NCBI GenBank assembly: GCA_048498515.1
Contig: JBEHXV010000011.1
Coordinates: forward strand, 1-64,000
DNA length: 64,000 nt
Source: UBA4416 sp048498515
GTDB lineage: Bacteria > Bacteroidota > Bacteroidia > B-17B0 > Aurantibacillaceae
Direction: 5' to 3'
Shown here: in pieces, positions 27,369 through 36,055 of the stretch
Layout: every line of letters begins with the position of its first letter
How positions within the stretch are numbered: position 1 is the stretch's first letter
Notes under the pieces: model-generated
Database searches by the model: none
Told to the model about the DNA's origin: nothing
Seen by the model: the letters and a program-made list of their open reading frames with translations, nothing else
Program-made: the position numbers and the translations under genes

Positions 27369-28105
27369 TTCCAGATCTCCCAGGCTTTATCGGCTTGTAG
27401 CTTTAACATGGACAAACCATTAACTGTTACGGCACCTTTTTCTTTTCCTTTTTTAAGAAACAAGGTTTCTTCAGGATTATAGATCAGGTCGTATAACAAA
27501 TGTTGTGGCGAAATGTACTCATACGGAATTTCGGGGCAATTATTCTCATCAGGGAATAAACCAAGTGGTGTAGCATTCACAATGAGTTTAAACGCGTCCA
27601 TAATGTATTGGTTAAGCTCATTATAGTGAAAATAGTTTGCCGCTTTCTTATTACCGGTAGTAACAAAGTATATATCAACACCTACATTTTTTAACGCAAA
27701 ATTTACCGCCTTGGACGCCCCGCCGGTGCCTAATATTAATGCTTTTTGATGGATGGGTTCCAGGAACGGTTTAATGCTTTGGGCAAAGCCATAGTAATCG
27801 GTATTATAACCTGTTAAATACGGCTTGTTATCTTTTTGAGAAATTTTTATGCAATTAACCGCGCCAATTTCCTTTGCCGTAAAATCCAGTTCGTTTAAGT
27901 AAGGAATCACTTCTTCCTTGTAAGGTTTGGTAACATTAAGTCCCGATAAATGGTGTTCGGAAATGATCTGGTGCAACGACTCAAGGTTATCAAGGTCAAA
28001 ATTAGTATAGCTGAACCCGGTGATGGATTCGGCTACAAATTTTTTCTCAAAATAACTTTTAGAAAACGAATGCGAAATGGATTTTCCGATCAAGCCTAAA
28101 TTCAT
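27362..28105 (-). CDS. aroE: Shikimate dehydrogenase
   Basis: Reduces 3-dehydroshikimate to shikimate with NADPH in aromatic amino acid synthesis. The 247-residue protein has the family N-terminus (LIGKSISHSFS, 5-15), catalytic K63 in NVTKPYKEEV and D103 in GYNTDYYGF, the NADP loop GTGGAS (126-131), and NATPLG near 182. It is somewhat shorter than the E. coli enzyme (272). It lies six bases after the lolA gene on the same strand, so the two are co-transcribed. The stop codon falls inside the end of a palindromic repeat. Confidence 0.96.
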   Translation of the reverse strand: MNLGLIGKSISHSFSKSYFEKKFVAESITGFSYTNFDLDNLESLHQIISEHHLSGLNVTKPYKEEVIPYLNELDFTAKEIGAVNCIKISQKDNKPYLTGYNTDYYGFAQSIKPFLEPIHQKALILGTGGASKAVNFALKNVGVDIYFVTTGNKKAANYFHYNELNQYIMDAFKLIVNATPLGLFPDENNCPEIPYEYISPQHLLYDLIYNPEETLFLKKGKEKGAVTVNGLSMLKLQADKAWEIWNK

Positions 28106-28111
28106 AAGCTT

Positions 28112-28771
28112 TTACATGTCTCTTTCGTCGTTGATCTCTCCTTTAAATGCCTTTGTGTCAAATACAAACACAGGGTCTGCAATTTCCAGGTTTGGCTTAA
28201 ATACTTTGATCTCGTAACTCTGTGTGCTGCCATCTTTCATCAACATCACCATTTTCGAAACCTGTTTCTTTACTTTATCAACATACAATTTAATGGTATG
28301 GAACTTCTTTTTTTCGGGCTTTACCGATGGGAATAAGGTAATAACATTACAGGTTGCCGTTCCCACTTTTTCCTCGCTATCGTATTTGTATTTGTACCCT
28401 GTTTCGTACATGGTAAATATTTTTGACGGGTTTAACTGGTCTTCGTTGGTACCATCAAACGTTTTAATCGTCACCTCGTTTGCGTCCTTATTAAGTGCCC
28501 AAATGGTTTTACCATCACATACAATGGTATTACCCGGAATCTCGAGTTTGAATTTAGAACCTTTTACCTGAACCTTTCCGGTTTGTTTTTCGGTTTGCTT
28601 TTTGTCTTTGTTTAAAATGGTAAATACGTAATCGGAAGTAATGGTCTTATAAGCTTTTGTTGTTTTGCTTAAATCATCTAAAATGGCTTTTGCTTTTGGA
28701 TCCTGGTCCTGTGCAAGCGATACTAAAGAAATGAACGTGAAAGCGGATATAAATGCGATTAATTTTTTCAT
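28112..28771 (-). CDS. lolA: LolA-like outer-membrane lipoprotein carrier
   Basis: A periplasmic chaperone that ferries lipoproteins to the outer membrane. The 219-residue protein has a signal peptide (MKKLIAFISAFTFISLVSLAQ) and the LolA half-barrel pattern: repeated short strands with a KVQVKGSKFKLEI segment near 85, DGKTIWALNKDANEV near 103 and a C-terminal VFVFDTKAFKG. LolB is generally absent in this phylum. It leads the lolA-aroE pair. A TACTTTTG -7-like element lies on the minus strand near 28829-28836, with no clear -33. Confidence 0.9.
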   Translation of the reverse strand: MKKLIAFISAFTFISLVSLAQDQDPKAKAILDDLSKTTKAYKTITSDYVFTILNKDKKQTEKQTGKVQVKGSKFKLEIPGNTIVCDGKTIWALNKDANEVTIKTFDGTNEDQLNPSKIFTMYETGYKYKYDSEEKVGTATCNVITLFPSVKPEKKKFHTIKLYVDKVKKQVSKMVMLMKDGSTQSYEIKVFKPNLEIADPVFVFDTKAFKGEINDERDM

Positions 28772-28905
28772 GTTTTAAGTTTAAATGTACCTTACTGTTT
28801 CAATGCCTGTGCCAAAACAGAACGCAAAAGTATATAAAAAGTTTAAATGTGTTAATATTAATGGTTGTATTTTATAACTATTTGGGACTACGGAAAGTCC
28901 TTAAC

Positions 28906-28937
28906 GAAAAAAGCTTCACAAAAATGTGAAGCTTTTT
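28906..28937 (-). terminator. Terminator after tRNA-Asp
   Basis: AAAAAAGCTTCACA pairs with TGTGAAGCTTTTTT across a four-A loop (on the minus strand four T), right next to the 3' end of the tRNA gene; the U-run follows on the minus strand. Confidence 0.9.
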
Positions 28938-28939
28938 TG

Positions 28940-29013
28940 CGGTCTGGACGGGACTCGAACCCGCGACCTCCGCCGTGACAGGGCGGCATTCTAACCAGCT
29001 GAACTACCAGACC
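28940..29013 (-). tRNA. tRNA-Asp (anticodon GTC)
   Basis: The 74-base minus-strand gene folds as a full cloverleaf. The acceptor stem is GGTCTGG/CCAGACC with discriminator G, as expected for Asp. The D arm contains AGTTCAGCTGGTTAGAAT, the anticodon loop is CTGTCAC giving GTC, and the T arm has GGTTCGAGTCC. The CCA end is not encoded. It has its own promoter just upstream and terminator just downstream. Confidence 0.97.
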
Positions 29014-29040
29014 AACACCATTTCTTTCGATTTGGGACTG

Positions 29041-29071
29041 CAAATTTACAATAATTTTATTTACCCGCAAA
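29041..29071 (-). promoter_or_regulatory. Promoter of tRNA-Asp
   Basis: On the minus strand TTTG (complement of 29068-29071) and TAAATTTG (complement of 29041-29048) are separated by exactly 19 bases, a full match to the Bacteroidota consensus, 28 bases upstream of the mature tRNA 5' end. Confidence 0.75.
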
Positions 29072-29130
29072 TTTTTTCTTGAAAAAATTTAAAAATACCT
29101 GCTTCATGTAAGTACAAAAGCGTAATGCAA

Positions 29131-30522
29131 CTAAACTTTTATACCTATTACAAGCACATCATCTGTTTGTTCGTACCCCTTTTTCCATGCGTTCAACTCT
29201 TCATCCAGCTTTAAAAATTGTTCTGGCATGGACAAAGAGTATAGGGATTCAAGTAATGCCGCGAAGCGTTTGGTTAAATATTTTTTATTGTCAGGTCCTC
29301 CAAATTGATCCTGGAAACCATCCGTAAATAAATAGAATTGTTGTGTTGTAGAAAGGGAAAGCTTCGTTTCCTCAAATCGTTTTTCGTCGTATTGCGAGCT
29401 GCCAATAGGATACTTAGACCCTTTGATCTTTATAAATTTGTTTTCTGAAATGCAAAATACAGGATTATTAGCTCCGGCCACATAAGCCAGCTGCTCTTTT
29501 TTATCAATGGTCACAACGGTCATATCCATGCCATCATTTATTTTCAAATCGGTTGCCTGGTTTTGGGTAGCAGCCAGCACTTTTTTATTGAGCTCAGCCA
29601 GCAATTCTCCCGGCCTTACAATATTTCTTGACCTCACCAGGTCGTTCAAAAACTCCATGCCCAAAATGGTCATAAAAGCGCCCGGCACACCATGTCCGGT
29701 ACAATCGGCAGCAATAATTACCTGGTAACGTTCATCTTCGTGGTACCAGTAAAAATCGCCCGATACAATATCTTTTGGTTTGTACAGGATAAACGCATCG
29801 GCAAATTTTCGGGTAATCCCTTCTTTGCTGCCCAACAAGGCTGTTTGTATTCTGTTGGCATAATTAACTCCTTGCAAAAAATGTTTAAGCAACTCTTCCG
29901 ACTTTTCTTTTTCCAGCTCCAGCTTATGCTCGGTGCTGTTTACAATAGAAAAACCGTAAAAACCAAAGGCCATTGCCAGGCCAATAAACCCAAACATATT
30001 ACTAAGCCGGAACATTTTAAGGAAGTCAATAGATGGGTTCCCAAAAGGCATAGGAAAGTTTTCATATTTGTAAACGACTGTATACAAAAACACAGCGGTG
30101 GTAAGCACTAGAAGCACCCCAACCGCTTTTATCTCTTTGCGGGAGAAGACCGTAAAATAAATAAACACCAGCATGCTAAGGAAGTAGCCGGCAAAGCCTC
30201 GCTCTCCAAAATAAATGCCATATATGCTCACAAACAAAAGAGCCGATCCACAAAATACCAGCTTTGCCAGCAAGTACTTTCGCTGATAATTTAAAAGATA
30301 CGTAGTGGAAATAATCACAAAATGAAACACATTGAATATCAACAGATCTTTACCGCCTTCGCTAAAAAAGCTAAGCCCCAGCAAAGCATTCACTACAATG
30401 TAAACCTCAATAACAAAAAGCAGGGTGTTTACAAGCGTCAAAAGCCTCACTTCGCTGGCCGACAACTGATCGTGAACTCCTATAGTCGTTATTTTCCTGA
30501 ACAGGTTTTTCATTGCAAGCAT
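29131..30522 (-). CDS. Membrane-bound SpoIIE-type phosphatase with six-helix sensor
   Basis: The 463-residue protein carries six predicted membrane helices (about 28-51, 60-78, 84-103, 108-127, 133-152, 175-194), a short coiled linker (196-225) and a cytoplasmic SpoIIE/PP2C domain (about 235-463). Metal motifs are GDFYW at 255-259 and ADCTGHGVPGAFM at 272-284; the domain closes with TDDVLVIGIKV. It should dephosphorylate a serine/threonine-phosphorylated regulator in response to a membrane signal; neither signal nor target is known. It is divergent from a second phosphatase gene (30646), with a 123-base shared upstream region. MKNLFRK at codon 4 is an alternative start. Confidence 0.92.
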   Translation of the reverse strand: MLAMKNLFRKITTIGVHDQLSASEVRLLTLVNTLLFVIEVYIVVNALLGLSFFSEGGKDLLIFNVFHFVIISTTYLLNYQRKYLLAKLVFCGSALLFVSIYGIYFGERGFAGYFLSMLVFIYFTVFSRKEIKAVGVLLVLTTAVFLYTVVYKYENFPMPFGNPSIDFLKMFRLSNMFGFIGLAMAFGFYGFSIVNSTEHKLELEKEKSEELLKHFLQGVNYANRIQTALLGSKEGITRKFADAFILYKPKDIVSGDFYWYHEDERYQVIIAADCTGHGVPGAFMTILGMEFLNDLVRSRNIVRPGELLAELNKKVLAATQNQATDLKINDGMDMTVVTIDKKEQLAYVAGANNPVFCISENKFIKIKGSKYPIGSSQYDEKRFEETKLSLSTTQQFYLFTDGFQDQFGGPDNKKYLTKRFAALLESLYSLSMPEQFLKLDEELNAWKKGYEQTDDVLVIGIKV

Positions 30523-30645
30523 AAATATATAAAAAACCTACTGCTATCATTCTATGATCGTTTATTTTAATTTGATATGAATTTTTAAATTATGATAACA
30601 GCGTTCAGGGAATTTTTTAAATTAGCGTACCCTATTTAAAACAGT

Positions 30646-32886
30646 ATGCGTGTTCGTGTTCTCATTTTTGTTTTTTTACCTCTATTAATTGCTCTAAGGG
30701 CAAGAGCCCAATTTGCCGATAAGAAGTATTACCTTATTGATTCACTGGCATTGAATGAGGTTTTGCCCGAAGACCGGGTGGAACTGGATTCGCTTATAAA
30801 AAACTATCACAACGCAAAGCATGATACAAGCAAAATTCTTGCTTTATATCATCTTTCTCATATCCTGGATAAATCGTGGATAAAGTACAACAACCTGTTG
30901 CTAAATACAACCCACTCCTACCTGACGGGAAAAACAAACAATACCCTTGACAAAAAATTCCTGAACAGGTATTATGGTGCCGCTCTTTATGGCCTCAATG
31001 GATATTATGCTGAGCTTGGCATGGAGGACTCCTGCCTGAAATACCTTCAGCTTTGTATCCCGGTGTTTACAAAAGCCGATTATAAAAAGGGACTGGCAGA
31101 GACCAATACATCACTGGGTGTTTATTACAACAGGATAGGAAAACTGGAAGAATCGCTCAAACATTATCAAAAAGGCCTGGTACTAAGCGAAGCCATTGGC
31201 AATAAAAAAGGCATAGCAAGGGCCTACTCGGCCATTGGCCTGGTATACAGGGACCTGGACCAATACGCAAAAGCCCTGGATAATTGTAAAAAAGCTTTAG
31301 CCATTTGGACAGAGTTGGATAAAACCGATAAAATGTCGGAAACCTGGAATTTTATAGGGACTATTTATAAATGGAGCAAAGATACCGTGAACGCGGAAAA
31401 AGCTTATCAAAAAAGCCTTGAATTGGCACTTCAACAAAACAACCTGTACAATATTTCGTCGGCCAAACTAAACCTTGGCATTATTTTCCAGGACAAAAAG
31501 CAATATGAAAAAGCCATTAAAAATTATGAGGAAAGCCTCGAGGGTTTTAGAACAGCAGAAAACCTCTCGGGAGAGACCTTTGCCTTAAACAGCCTTGCCA
31601 TAAGTTATAACCTGGCAAACCAACCACAAAAAGGCTTAATCTATGCCATTCAATCGCATGAATTGTGTAAAAAAATAGGTTACTCCGAAAATTTAATTAA
31701 CAGCAGCCATACCCTTTATGATACCTACAGAAGGCTTGGAAAGTATAAGGAAGCCTTTGAAATGCAACAGTATTACTACCAGGTAAAAGACAGTGTTTTA
31801 AATGTGGAGAACCAGAAAAAAGCGCTGACCACGCAACTGGAATTTGAGAATGAAAAACGCCTGCTGGAAATTAAAAAAGCCCAGGAAAATAAAAATATTA
31901 TTGCAGCTGCCGAGAAGAAAAAGCAACTCATTATTACCATCAGCATCATCATCTGCTTTTTAATTACTATTGTATTTACTTTGTTTTTATTTAACCGGTT
32001 CAAACTCATTAAAAAACAAAAGGAGATCATTGAAGAACAAAACCACACCGTAATAGAAAAAAATAAGGAGATCACCGATTCCATTACTTATGCCAAACGG
32101 CTGCAGGAAGCCATTTTACCATCGTTTGATGACGTAAAAAAACACCTGCCGGGAAGTTTTATTTATTACAGACCAAAGGACATTGTTGCCGGCGATTTTT
32201 ACTGGATGGAAACCGTTAAAACCAATGGCTCTGAAACCAATACTGTATTGATTGCTGCAGCCGACTCTACCGGGCATGGCGTGCCTGGCGCCATGGTAAG
32301 CGTGGTTTGCTCAAACGCGCTTAACCGGACCGTATTGGAATTTGGTGTAACAGAACCCGGTGAGATCCTGGATAAAACAAGGGAAATTGTATTGGAAACC
32401 TTTACAAAAAGTAATAAAGATGTAAAAGATGGCATGGACATCAGCCTTGTATCCATACAAAAACAAGCATCCGGAAAATCGATCATAAAATGGGCAGGTG
32501 CCAACAATCCATTATGGTACATTGAGAGCTCTGTCAGTTCGAGCGCCGCGCCCGACAACCGGCGGGGAGTTGAGAACAAAGAACTTAAAGAAATAAAAGC
32601 AGATAAGCAACCTGTAGGAAAAACCGATGAGCCAAAGCCCTTTACAACACATACCATGGAACTGGAACCGGGTTCAGGCATTTATATTTTCACCGACGGT
32701 TTTGCCGATCAGTTTGGAGGACCAAAAGGAAAGAAATTTAAGTATAAACCATTTGGTGAGTTACTGTTATCCATCTCGGACGACTTACCTGAAGTTCAAT
32801 CCGAAAAAATTAACCTTGAATTTGAGAACTGGAAAAAAGAACTGGAACAGGTAGATGATGTGTGTGTGATTGGTATTAAGCTCTAA
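30646..32886 (+). CDS. TPR-sensor SpoIIE-type phosphatase
   Basis: This 746-residue protein has a signal peptide (about 1-21) and a periplasmic array of tetratricopeptide repeats (about 125-400, e.g. LGVYYNRIGKLEESLKHYQK). A coiled stretch leads to one membrane helix (about 427-450) and a cytoplasmic SpoIIE/PP2C domain (about 480-746). GDFYW lies near 516, ADSTGHGVPGAMV near 538, and the end is QVDDVCVIGIKL. The layout resembles TPR histidine kinases of this phylum with the kinase swapped for a phosphatase. The N-terminal TPR domain may sense a periplasmic partner protein. It is divergent from the six-helix phosphatase gene. Confidence 0.92.
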   Translation: MRVRVLIFVFLPLLIALRARAQFADKKYYLIDSLALNEVLPEDRVELDSLIKNYHNAKHDTSKILALYHLSHILDKSWIKYNNLLLNTTHSYLTGKTNNTLDKKFLNRYYGAALYGLNGYYAELGMEDSCLKYLQLCIPVFTKADYKKGLAETNTSLGVYYNRIGKLEESLKHYQKGLVLSEAIGNKKGIARAYSAIGLVYRDLDQYAKALDNCKKALAIWTELDKTDKMSETWNFIGTIYKWSKDTVNAEKAYQKSLELALQQNNLYNISSAKLNLGIIFQDKKQYEKAIKNYEESLEGFRTAENLSGETFALNSLAISYNLANQPQKGLIYAIQSHELCKKIGYSENLINSSHTLYDTYRRLGKYKEAFEMQQYYYQVKDSVLNVENQKKALTTQLEFENEKRLLEIKKAQENKNIIAAAEKKKQLIITISIIICFLITIVFTLFLFNRFKLIKKQKEIIEEQNHTVIEKNKEITDSITYAKRLQEAILPSFDDVKKHLPGSFIYYRPKDIVAGDFYWMETVKTNGSETNTVLIAAADSTGHGVPGAMVSVVCSNALNRTVLEFGVTEPGEILDKTREIVLETFTKSNKDVKDGMDISLVSIQKQASGKSIIKWAGANNPLWYIESSVSSSAAPDNRRGVENKELKEIKADKQPVGKTDEPKPFTTHTMELEPGSGIYIFTDGFADQFGGPKGKKFKYKPFGELLLSISDDLPEVQSEKINLEFENWKKELEQVDDVCVIGIKL

Positions 32887-32954
32887 GTGTTGAAGATTGA
32901 CGAAGCTGGTATCTTTTTTTGTGGCAATATCTTATTAACCATAAAACGTATGCC

Positions 32955-33443
32955 ATGAAAACTACAGACGACAGCTCGGAATACAAAACAGTTTCTATTA
33001 ACAGAACCTTTGATTTACCGGTAAATACAATATGGAAAGCCTGGACAGAGCCGGAGAGTTTTAAAAAATGGTGGGGACCATATGATTATACTTGCCCGTA
33101 TTGTAACATAGACCTTAGAATTGGCGGGCAATGCCATGCCAGCATGAAGAATAAGAAGGATGGTGCAGAAACATTTTCTATAGGAACTTACAAGGAGATT
33201 GTAGAAAATAAAAAACTGGTTGTGACAGATAGTTTTGCCGACGGTAAAGGAAATATCATTGATGCACCTGAAGGCTTCCCTGGTAATTGGCCAAAAGAAT
33301 TACTGATTACTGTTGACTTAAAAGAACAGGACGGAAAAACAAGTTTACACATGACACAGGGTCCAATGCCTGTTGAAATGTATGAAGACTGCATTAAAGG
33401 CTGGAACGAGTGTTTTGATAAAATGAGGGATAATCTAAAATAA
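32955..33443 (+). CDS. SRPBCC/AHSA1 family protein
   Basis: With the ATG at 32955 the product has 162 residues; twelve codons upstream are open from a TTG but add nothing conserved. It shows the activator-of-Hsp90-ATPase-like START fold: FDLPVNTIWKAWTEPESFKKWWGP at about residues 16-39, a GTYKEIVENKKLVVTDSF strand, and the closing helix GWNECFDKMRDNL. Such proteins bind small hydrophobic ligands and many are of unknown role. It includes a C-x2-C pair near residue 43 (TCPYC), not typical of the family. It is convergent with the SatD-like gene, seven bases apart. Confidence 0.88.
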   Translation: MKTTDDSSEYKTVSINRTFDLPVNTIWKAWTEPESFKKWWGPYDYTCPYCNIDLRIGGQCHASMKNKKDGAETFSIGTYKEIVENKKLVVTDSFADGKGNIIDAPEGFPGNWPKELLITVDLKEQDGKTSLHMTQGPMPVEMYEDCIKGWNECFDKMRDNLK

Positions 33444-33450
33444 GGGTATC

Positions 33451-34074
33451 CTATTCCACAGCCGATAAGATCATTTCTTTAATCGTATAATACTGCTTCA
33501 TTTTAAGGTTCTTCTCCCGTCTCCAACCGTTGGAGAGGTTGATGTTAAAATGTTCCGAGACTTCCTTATAGTTCATGCCATTTAAAAAGGCTTTAACGTA
33601 ATCATAATCCTTTTTTTTCCAGGAATCCAGGTAATCTTCATATATCAAAAAAAGGTTATTCAAATGCAAACTTAACTTTTCGTTATTGGTAGCTACTAAA
33701 AACCGGCTATCGGTTTTTTTAATGGATTGCAATCGGTTGCGGGCATCGGTTAAAGCAAAGCCAAGCCGTTCAAAAGCAGTATACTTACTTTGAACGGTTT
33801 TGATGGTATCGTGATAAATAACATGTTTCAGTTTAAAATCGAGGTTATTTTCAATAATGCATTCTTCTATATCAAATACTATTTCCAATGTTGCCTGCAA
33901 ACTATTGGCAATTCCCTGAAATTCATCGGGTGGTAACAAGTCGAGCGAGGTGATAAAGTCTTTTTTGTGAATTTTATTGATAACACCAATAACATCCCGC
34001 AATTGCTTCTCAATACCGCTATTATTAGCCGGCCCGGCCTGTTTTACTGACGACATGACTATAAAATGCTCCAT
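33451..34074 (-). CDS. SatD-like protein with C-terminal helix-turn-helix-like segment
   Basis: The 207-residue protein shows the SatD-family pattern: an N-terminal helix with IEKQLRDVIGVINK (about 21-34), the LPPDEFQGI signature near residue 47, a beta strand (KLKHVIYHDTI), and AFERLGFALTDARNRLQ near 101-117. The C-terminal 50 residues (AFLNGMNYKEVSEHFNINLS) look like a helix-turn-helix. SatD was named for a streptococcal acid-tolerance locus; its biochemistry is not known. The membrane partner often paired with it is absent here. The assignment is by eye and moderate. The next ATG at residue 7 is a possible alternative start. Confidence 0.6.
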   Translation of the reverse strand: MEHFIVMSSVKQAGPANNSGIEKQLRDVIGVINKIHKKDFITSLDLLPPDEFQGIANSLQATLEIVFDIEECIIENNLDFKLKHVIYHDTIKTVQSKYTAFERLGFALTDARNRLQSIKKTDSRFLVATNNEKLSLHLNNLFLIYEDYLDSWKKKDYDYVKAFLNGMNYKEVSEHFNINLSNGWRREKNLKMKQYYTIKEMILSAVE

Positions 34075-34171
34075 TTTTTAGCGGATATGCTTATTTTTAC
34101 AGATCCAAATTTAACATTTTTGCACAAATAGCGCAAAAACTAAAAATAATTCATTTTTCTACCCGGTTTTG

Positions 34172-34202
34172 TTTGCCGGTAAGGAAATATGCCCTATATT
34201 TG
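34172..34202 (+). promoter_or_regulatory. Promoter of the rplM operon
   Basis: TTTG (34172-34175) and TATATTTG (34195-34202) are separated by 19 bases, an exact match to the Bacteroidota consensus. The start site should fall near 34208, giving a leader of about 30 bases before the rplM start at 34238. Confidence 0.8.
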
Positions 34203-34237
34203 CCGCCCAAATTAGAATTTAATTAAAAAATCAAGAC

Positions 34238-34696
34238 GTGGACGCATTAAGTTATAAAACAAAATTTGTCAACAAAGCCAACGCAGAGAAAGAGTGGTTA
34301 TTGGTTGACGCAGAGAACGAAGTAGTAGGCCGTTTAGCCTCTAAACTAGCGTATTTAATACGTGGTAAACATAAAGCAAGCTTTACACCGCACAGTGATT
34401 GTGGTGCAAACGTTGTGGTAATCAACGCCGACAAAGTTCGCTTTACAGGTGCTAAAATGGAAGATAAACAATACGTACGTTACACGGGTCACCCGGGCGG
34501 ACAACGTTTTGCTACTCCAAAAGAGATGCTTGCTAAAAAGCCTGAAGAGGTAATTAAACACGCCGTTCATGGCATGTTGCCAAAAGGCCGTTTAGGAAGA
34601 GCAATCAATACAAATTTATTTGTATTTGCAGGTGCTGAGCATGATCATGCTGCACAACAACCAAAAAAAGTAGATTTATCAACAATTATTGCATAA
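34238..34696 (+). CDS. rplM: 50S ribosomal protein L13
   Basis: A 152-residue ribosomal protein with the L13 signature GMLPKGRLGRAINTNLFVFAGAEHDH near residues 110-135 and WLLVDAENEVVGRLAS near 20. The start codon is GTG (34238), supported by the conserved first residues (MDALSYKTKF) and by the promoter position; no in-frame ATG precedes the conserved region. It opens the block rplM-rpsI-rpsB-tsf, as in other Bacteroidota. Confidence 0.98.
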   Translation: MDALSYKTKFVNKANAEKEWLLVDAENEVVGRLASKLAYLIRGKHKASFTPHSDCGANVVVINADKVRFTGAKMEDKQYVRYTGHPGGQRFATPKEMLAKKPEEVIKHAVHGMLPKGRLGRAINTNLFVFAGAEHDHAAQQPKKVDLSTIIA

Positions 34697-34703
34697 TATA
34701 ATA

Positions 34704-35090
34704 ATGGAAGTAGTAAACACATCAGGTCGCAGAAAATGTTCGGTAGCCCGTGCATATGTATCAGCTGGTACAGGCGTGATCACCATCAACAAAAGAGATT
34801 ATAAAGAGTATTTCAAGACTCCAACTTTACAATACTATGTTTTACAATCATTAAACAACGCAAAAGCTGTTGGCCAGTATGATGTAAAAGTAAATGTAAA
34901 CGGTGGCGGTACTACCGGTCAGGCACAGGCTGTACGTTTGGCAATTGCTAAAGCATTATGCGAAATTAACCCTGAATTGAAAAAAGATTTACGCGCGGAA
35001 GGTTTAGTGACCCGCGACCCTCGTATGGTTGAACGTAAAAAATTCGGTCAGAAAAAAGCTCGTGCACGTTTCCAATTCAGCAAACGTTAA
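34704..35090 (+). CDS. rpsI: 30S ribosomal protein S9
   Basis: A 128-residue protein starting at the ATG at 34704, seven bases after the rplM stop; the frame is open five codons further upstream but would overlap rplM. It has the S9 features TSGRRKCSVARAYV at 5-18, GGGTTGQAQAVRLAIAKAL near 65-83, and the C-terminal KKARARFQFSKR that reaches the ribosomal P site and ends in the invariant KR. Confidence 0.98.
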   Translation: MEVVNTSGRRKCSVARAYVSAGTGVITINKRDYKEYFKTPTLQYYVLQSLNNAKAVGQYDVKVNVNGGGTTGQAQAVRLAIAKALCEINPELKKDLRAEGLVTRDPRMVERKKFGQKKARARFQFSKR

Positions 35091-35113
35091 TATTTATTTT
35101 AGATTATACAAAC

Positions 35114-35962
35114 ATGTCAAATACATCATTCAACGAATTATTAGAAGCAGGTGCACATTTTGGTCACTTGAAAAGAAAATGGAACCCGGCTATGGCTCCT
35201 TACATTTATGCCGAAAAAAATGGTATCCATATCATTGATTTAAACAAAACAGTTGCTAAGATTGACGAAGCAGCTACAGCGTTAAAACAAATTGCCCGTT
35301 CAGGCAAAAAAATATTATTTGTTGCTACTAAAAAACAAGCAAAAGATATCGTAGCAGAAAAAGTAAAAGCGGTAAACATGCCTTATGTAACTGAGCGTTG
35401 GCCAGGTGGTATGTTAACAAACTTCGCTACCATTCGTAAAGCTGTTCGTAAAATGGCGCAAATTGATAAAATGGCAACTGATGGAACATTTGACAATATC
35501 TCTAAAAAAGAGAAATTGCAAATTTCCCGTGAGCGCGCTAAATTAGAGATCAACTTAGGTTCGGTAGCAGATTTAACACGTTTACCTTCAGCGTTATTCA
35601 TCGTTGATATCTCTAAAGAGCATATCGCTGTGGCAGAAGCAAAACGTTTAAACATCCCTACGTTTGCGATTGTTGATACCAACTCAAACCCAAATTTTGT
35701 TGATTACGCCATCCCTGCAAACGACGATGCATCTTCATCTGTAGCTTACATCGTTGAGTTAATGTGCAAAGCCATTAATGAAGGATTAAGCGAGCGCAAA
35801 ATTGATAAAGAAGCAGTAGCGGCTGACGAAAAAGAAGGAAGAAATTCGAAAGAAGAAGCGGAAGAATTAGCAGAAGGCATACAGGTAAAAGGCGCTAAAT
35901 CTGACGATGATGAAGGCGGTGCTCGCAAAACGGCTCGTAAAAGAACAACAGCGAAAAAATAA
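35114..35962 (+). CDS. rpsB: 30S ribosomal protein S2
   Basis: The 282-residue protein has the S2 signatures LLEAGAHFGHLKRKWNPAM near residues 8-26 and the PSALFIVDISKEHIAVAEA stretch near 160-180. About 45 extra C-terminal residues (from about 238) form a charged tail, acidic then Lys/Arg/Thr-rich (ending RKTARKRTTAKK), longer than in E. coli S2 (241 residues) but seen in relatives. It lies 23 bases after rpsI and is followed by a strong hairpin. Confidence 0.98.
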   Translation: MSNTSFNELLEAGAHFGHLKRKWNPAMAPYIYAEKNGIHIIDLNKTVAKIDEAATALKQIARSGKKILFVATKKQAKDIVAEKVKAVNMPYVTERWPGGMLTNFATIRKAVRKMAQIDKMATDGTFDNISKKEKLQISRERAKLEINLGSVADLTRLPSALFIVDISKEHIAVAEAKRLNIPTFAIVDTNSNPNFVDYAIPANDDASSSVAYIVELMCKAINEGLSERKIDKEAVAADEKEGRNSKEEAEELAEGIQVKGAKSDDDEGGARKTARKRTTAKK

Positions 35963-35981
35963 TTTTTCACTAAATAATTTT

Positions 35982-36018
35982 AACGGCCGTTCCTGATACA
36001 GGAAAGGCCGTTTTTTTT
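35982..36018 (+). terminator. Terminator or attenuator between rpsB and tsf
   Basis: AACGGCC (35982-35988) pairs with GGCCGTT (36006-36012), with an inner TTCCTG/ACAGGAA stem, followed by eight T residues from 36011. No separate promoter for tsf is obvious in the 38 bases after it, so partial read-through is likely. Confidence 0.85.
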
Positions 36019-36055
36019 AAAGGATAATCAAAAATTAATACAAAAAAATAATACA

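Noticed and set aside
28888..29070. 60-codon minus frame across the tRNA region
   Set aside because: It is a read-through of the tRNA-Asp gene, its promoter and its terminator.
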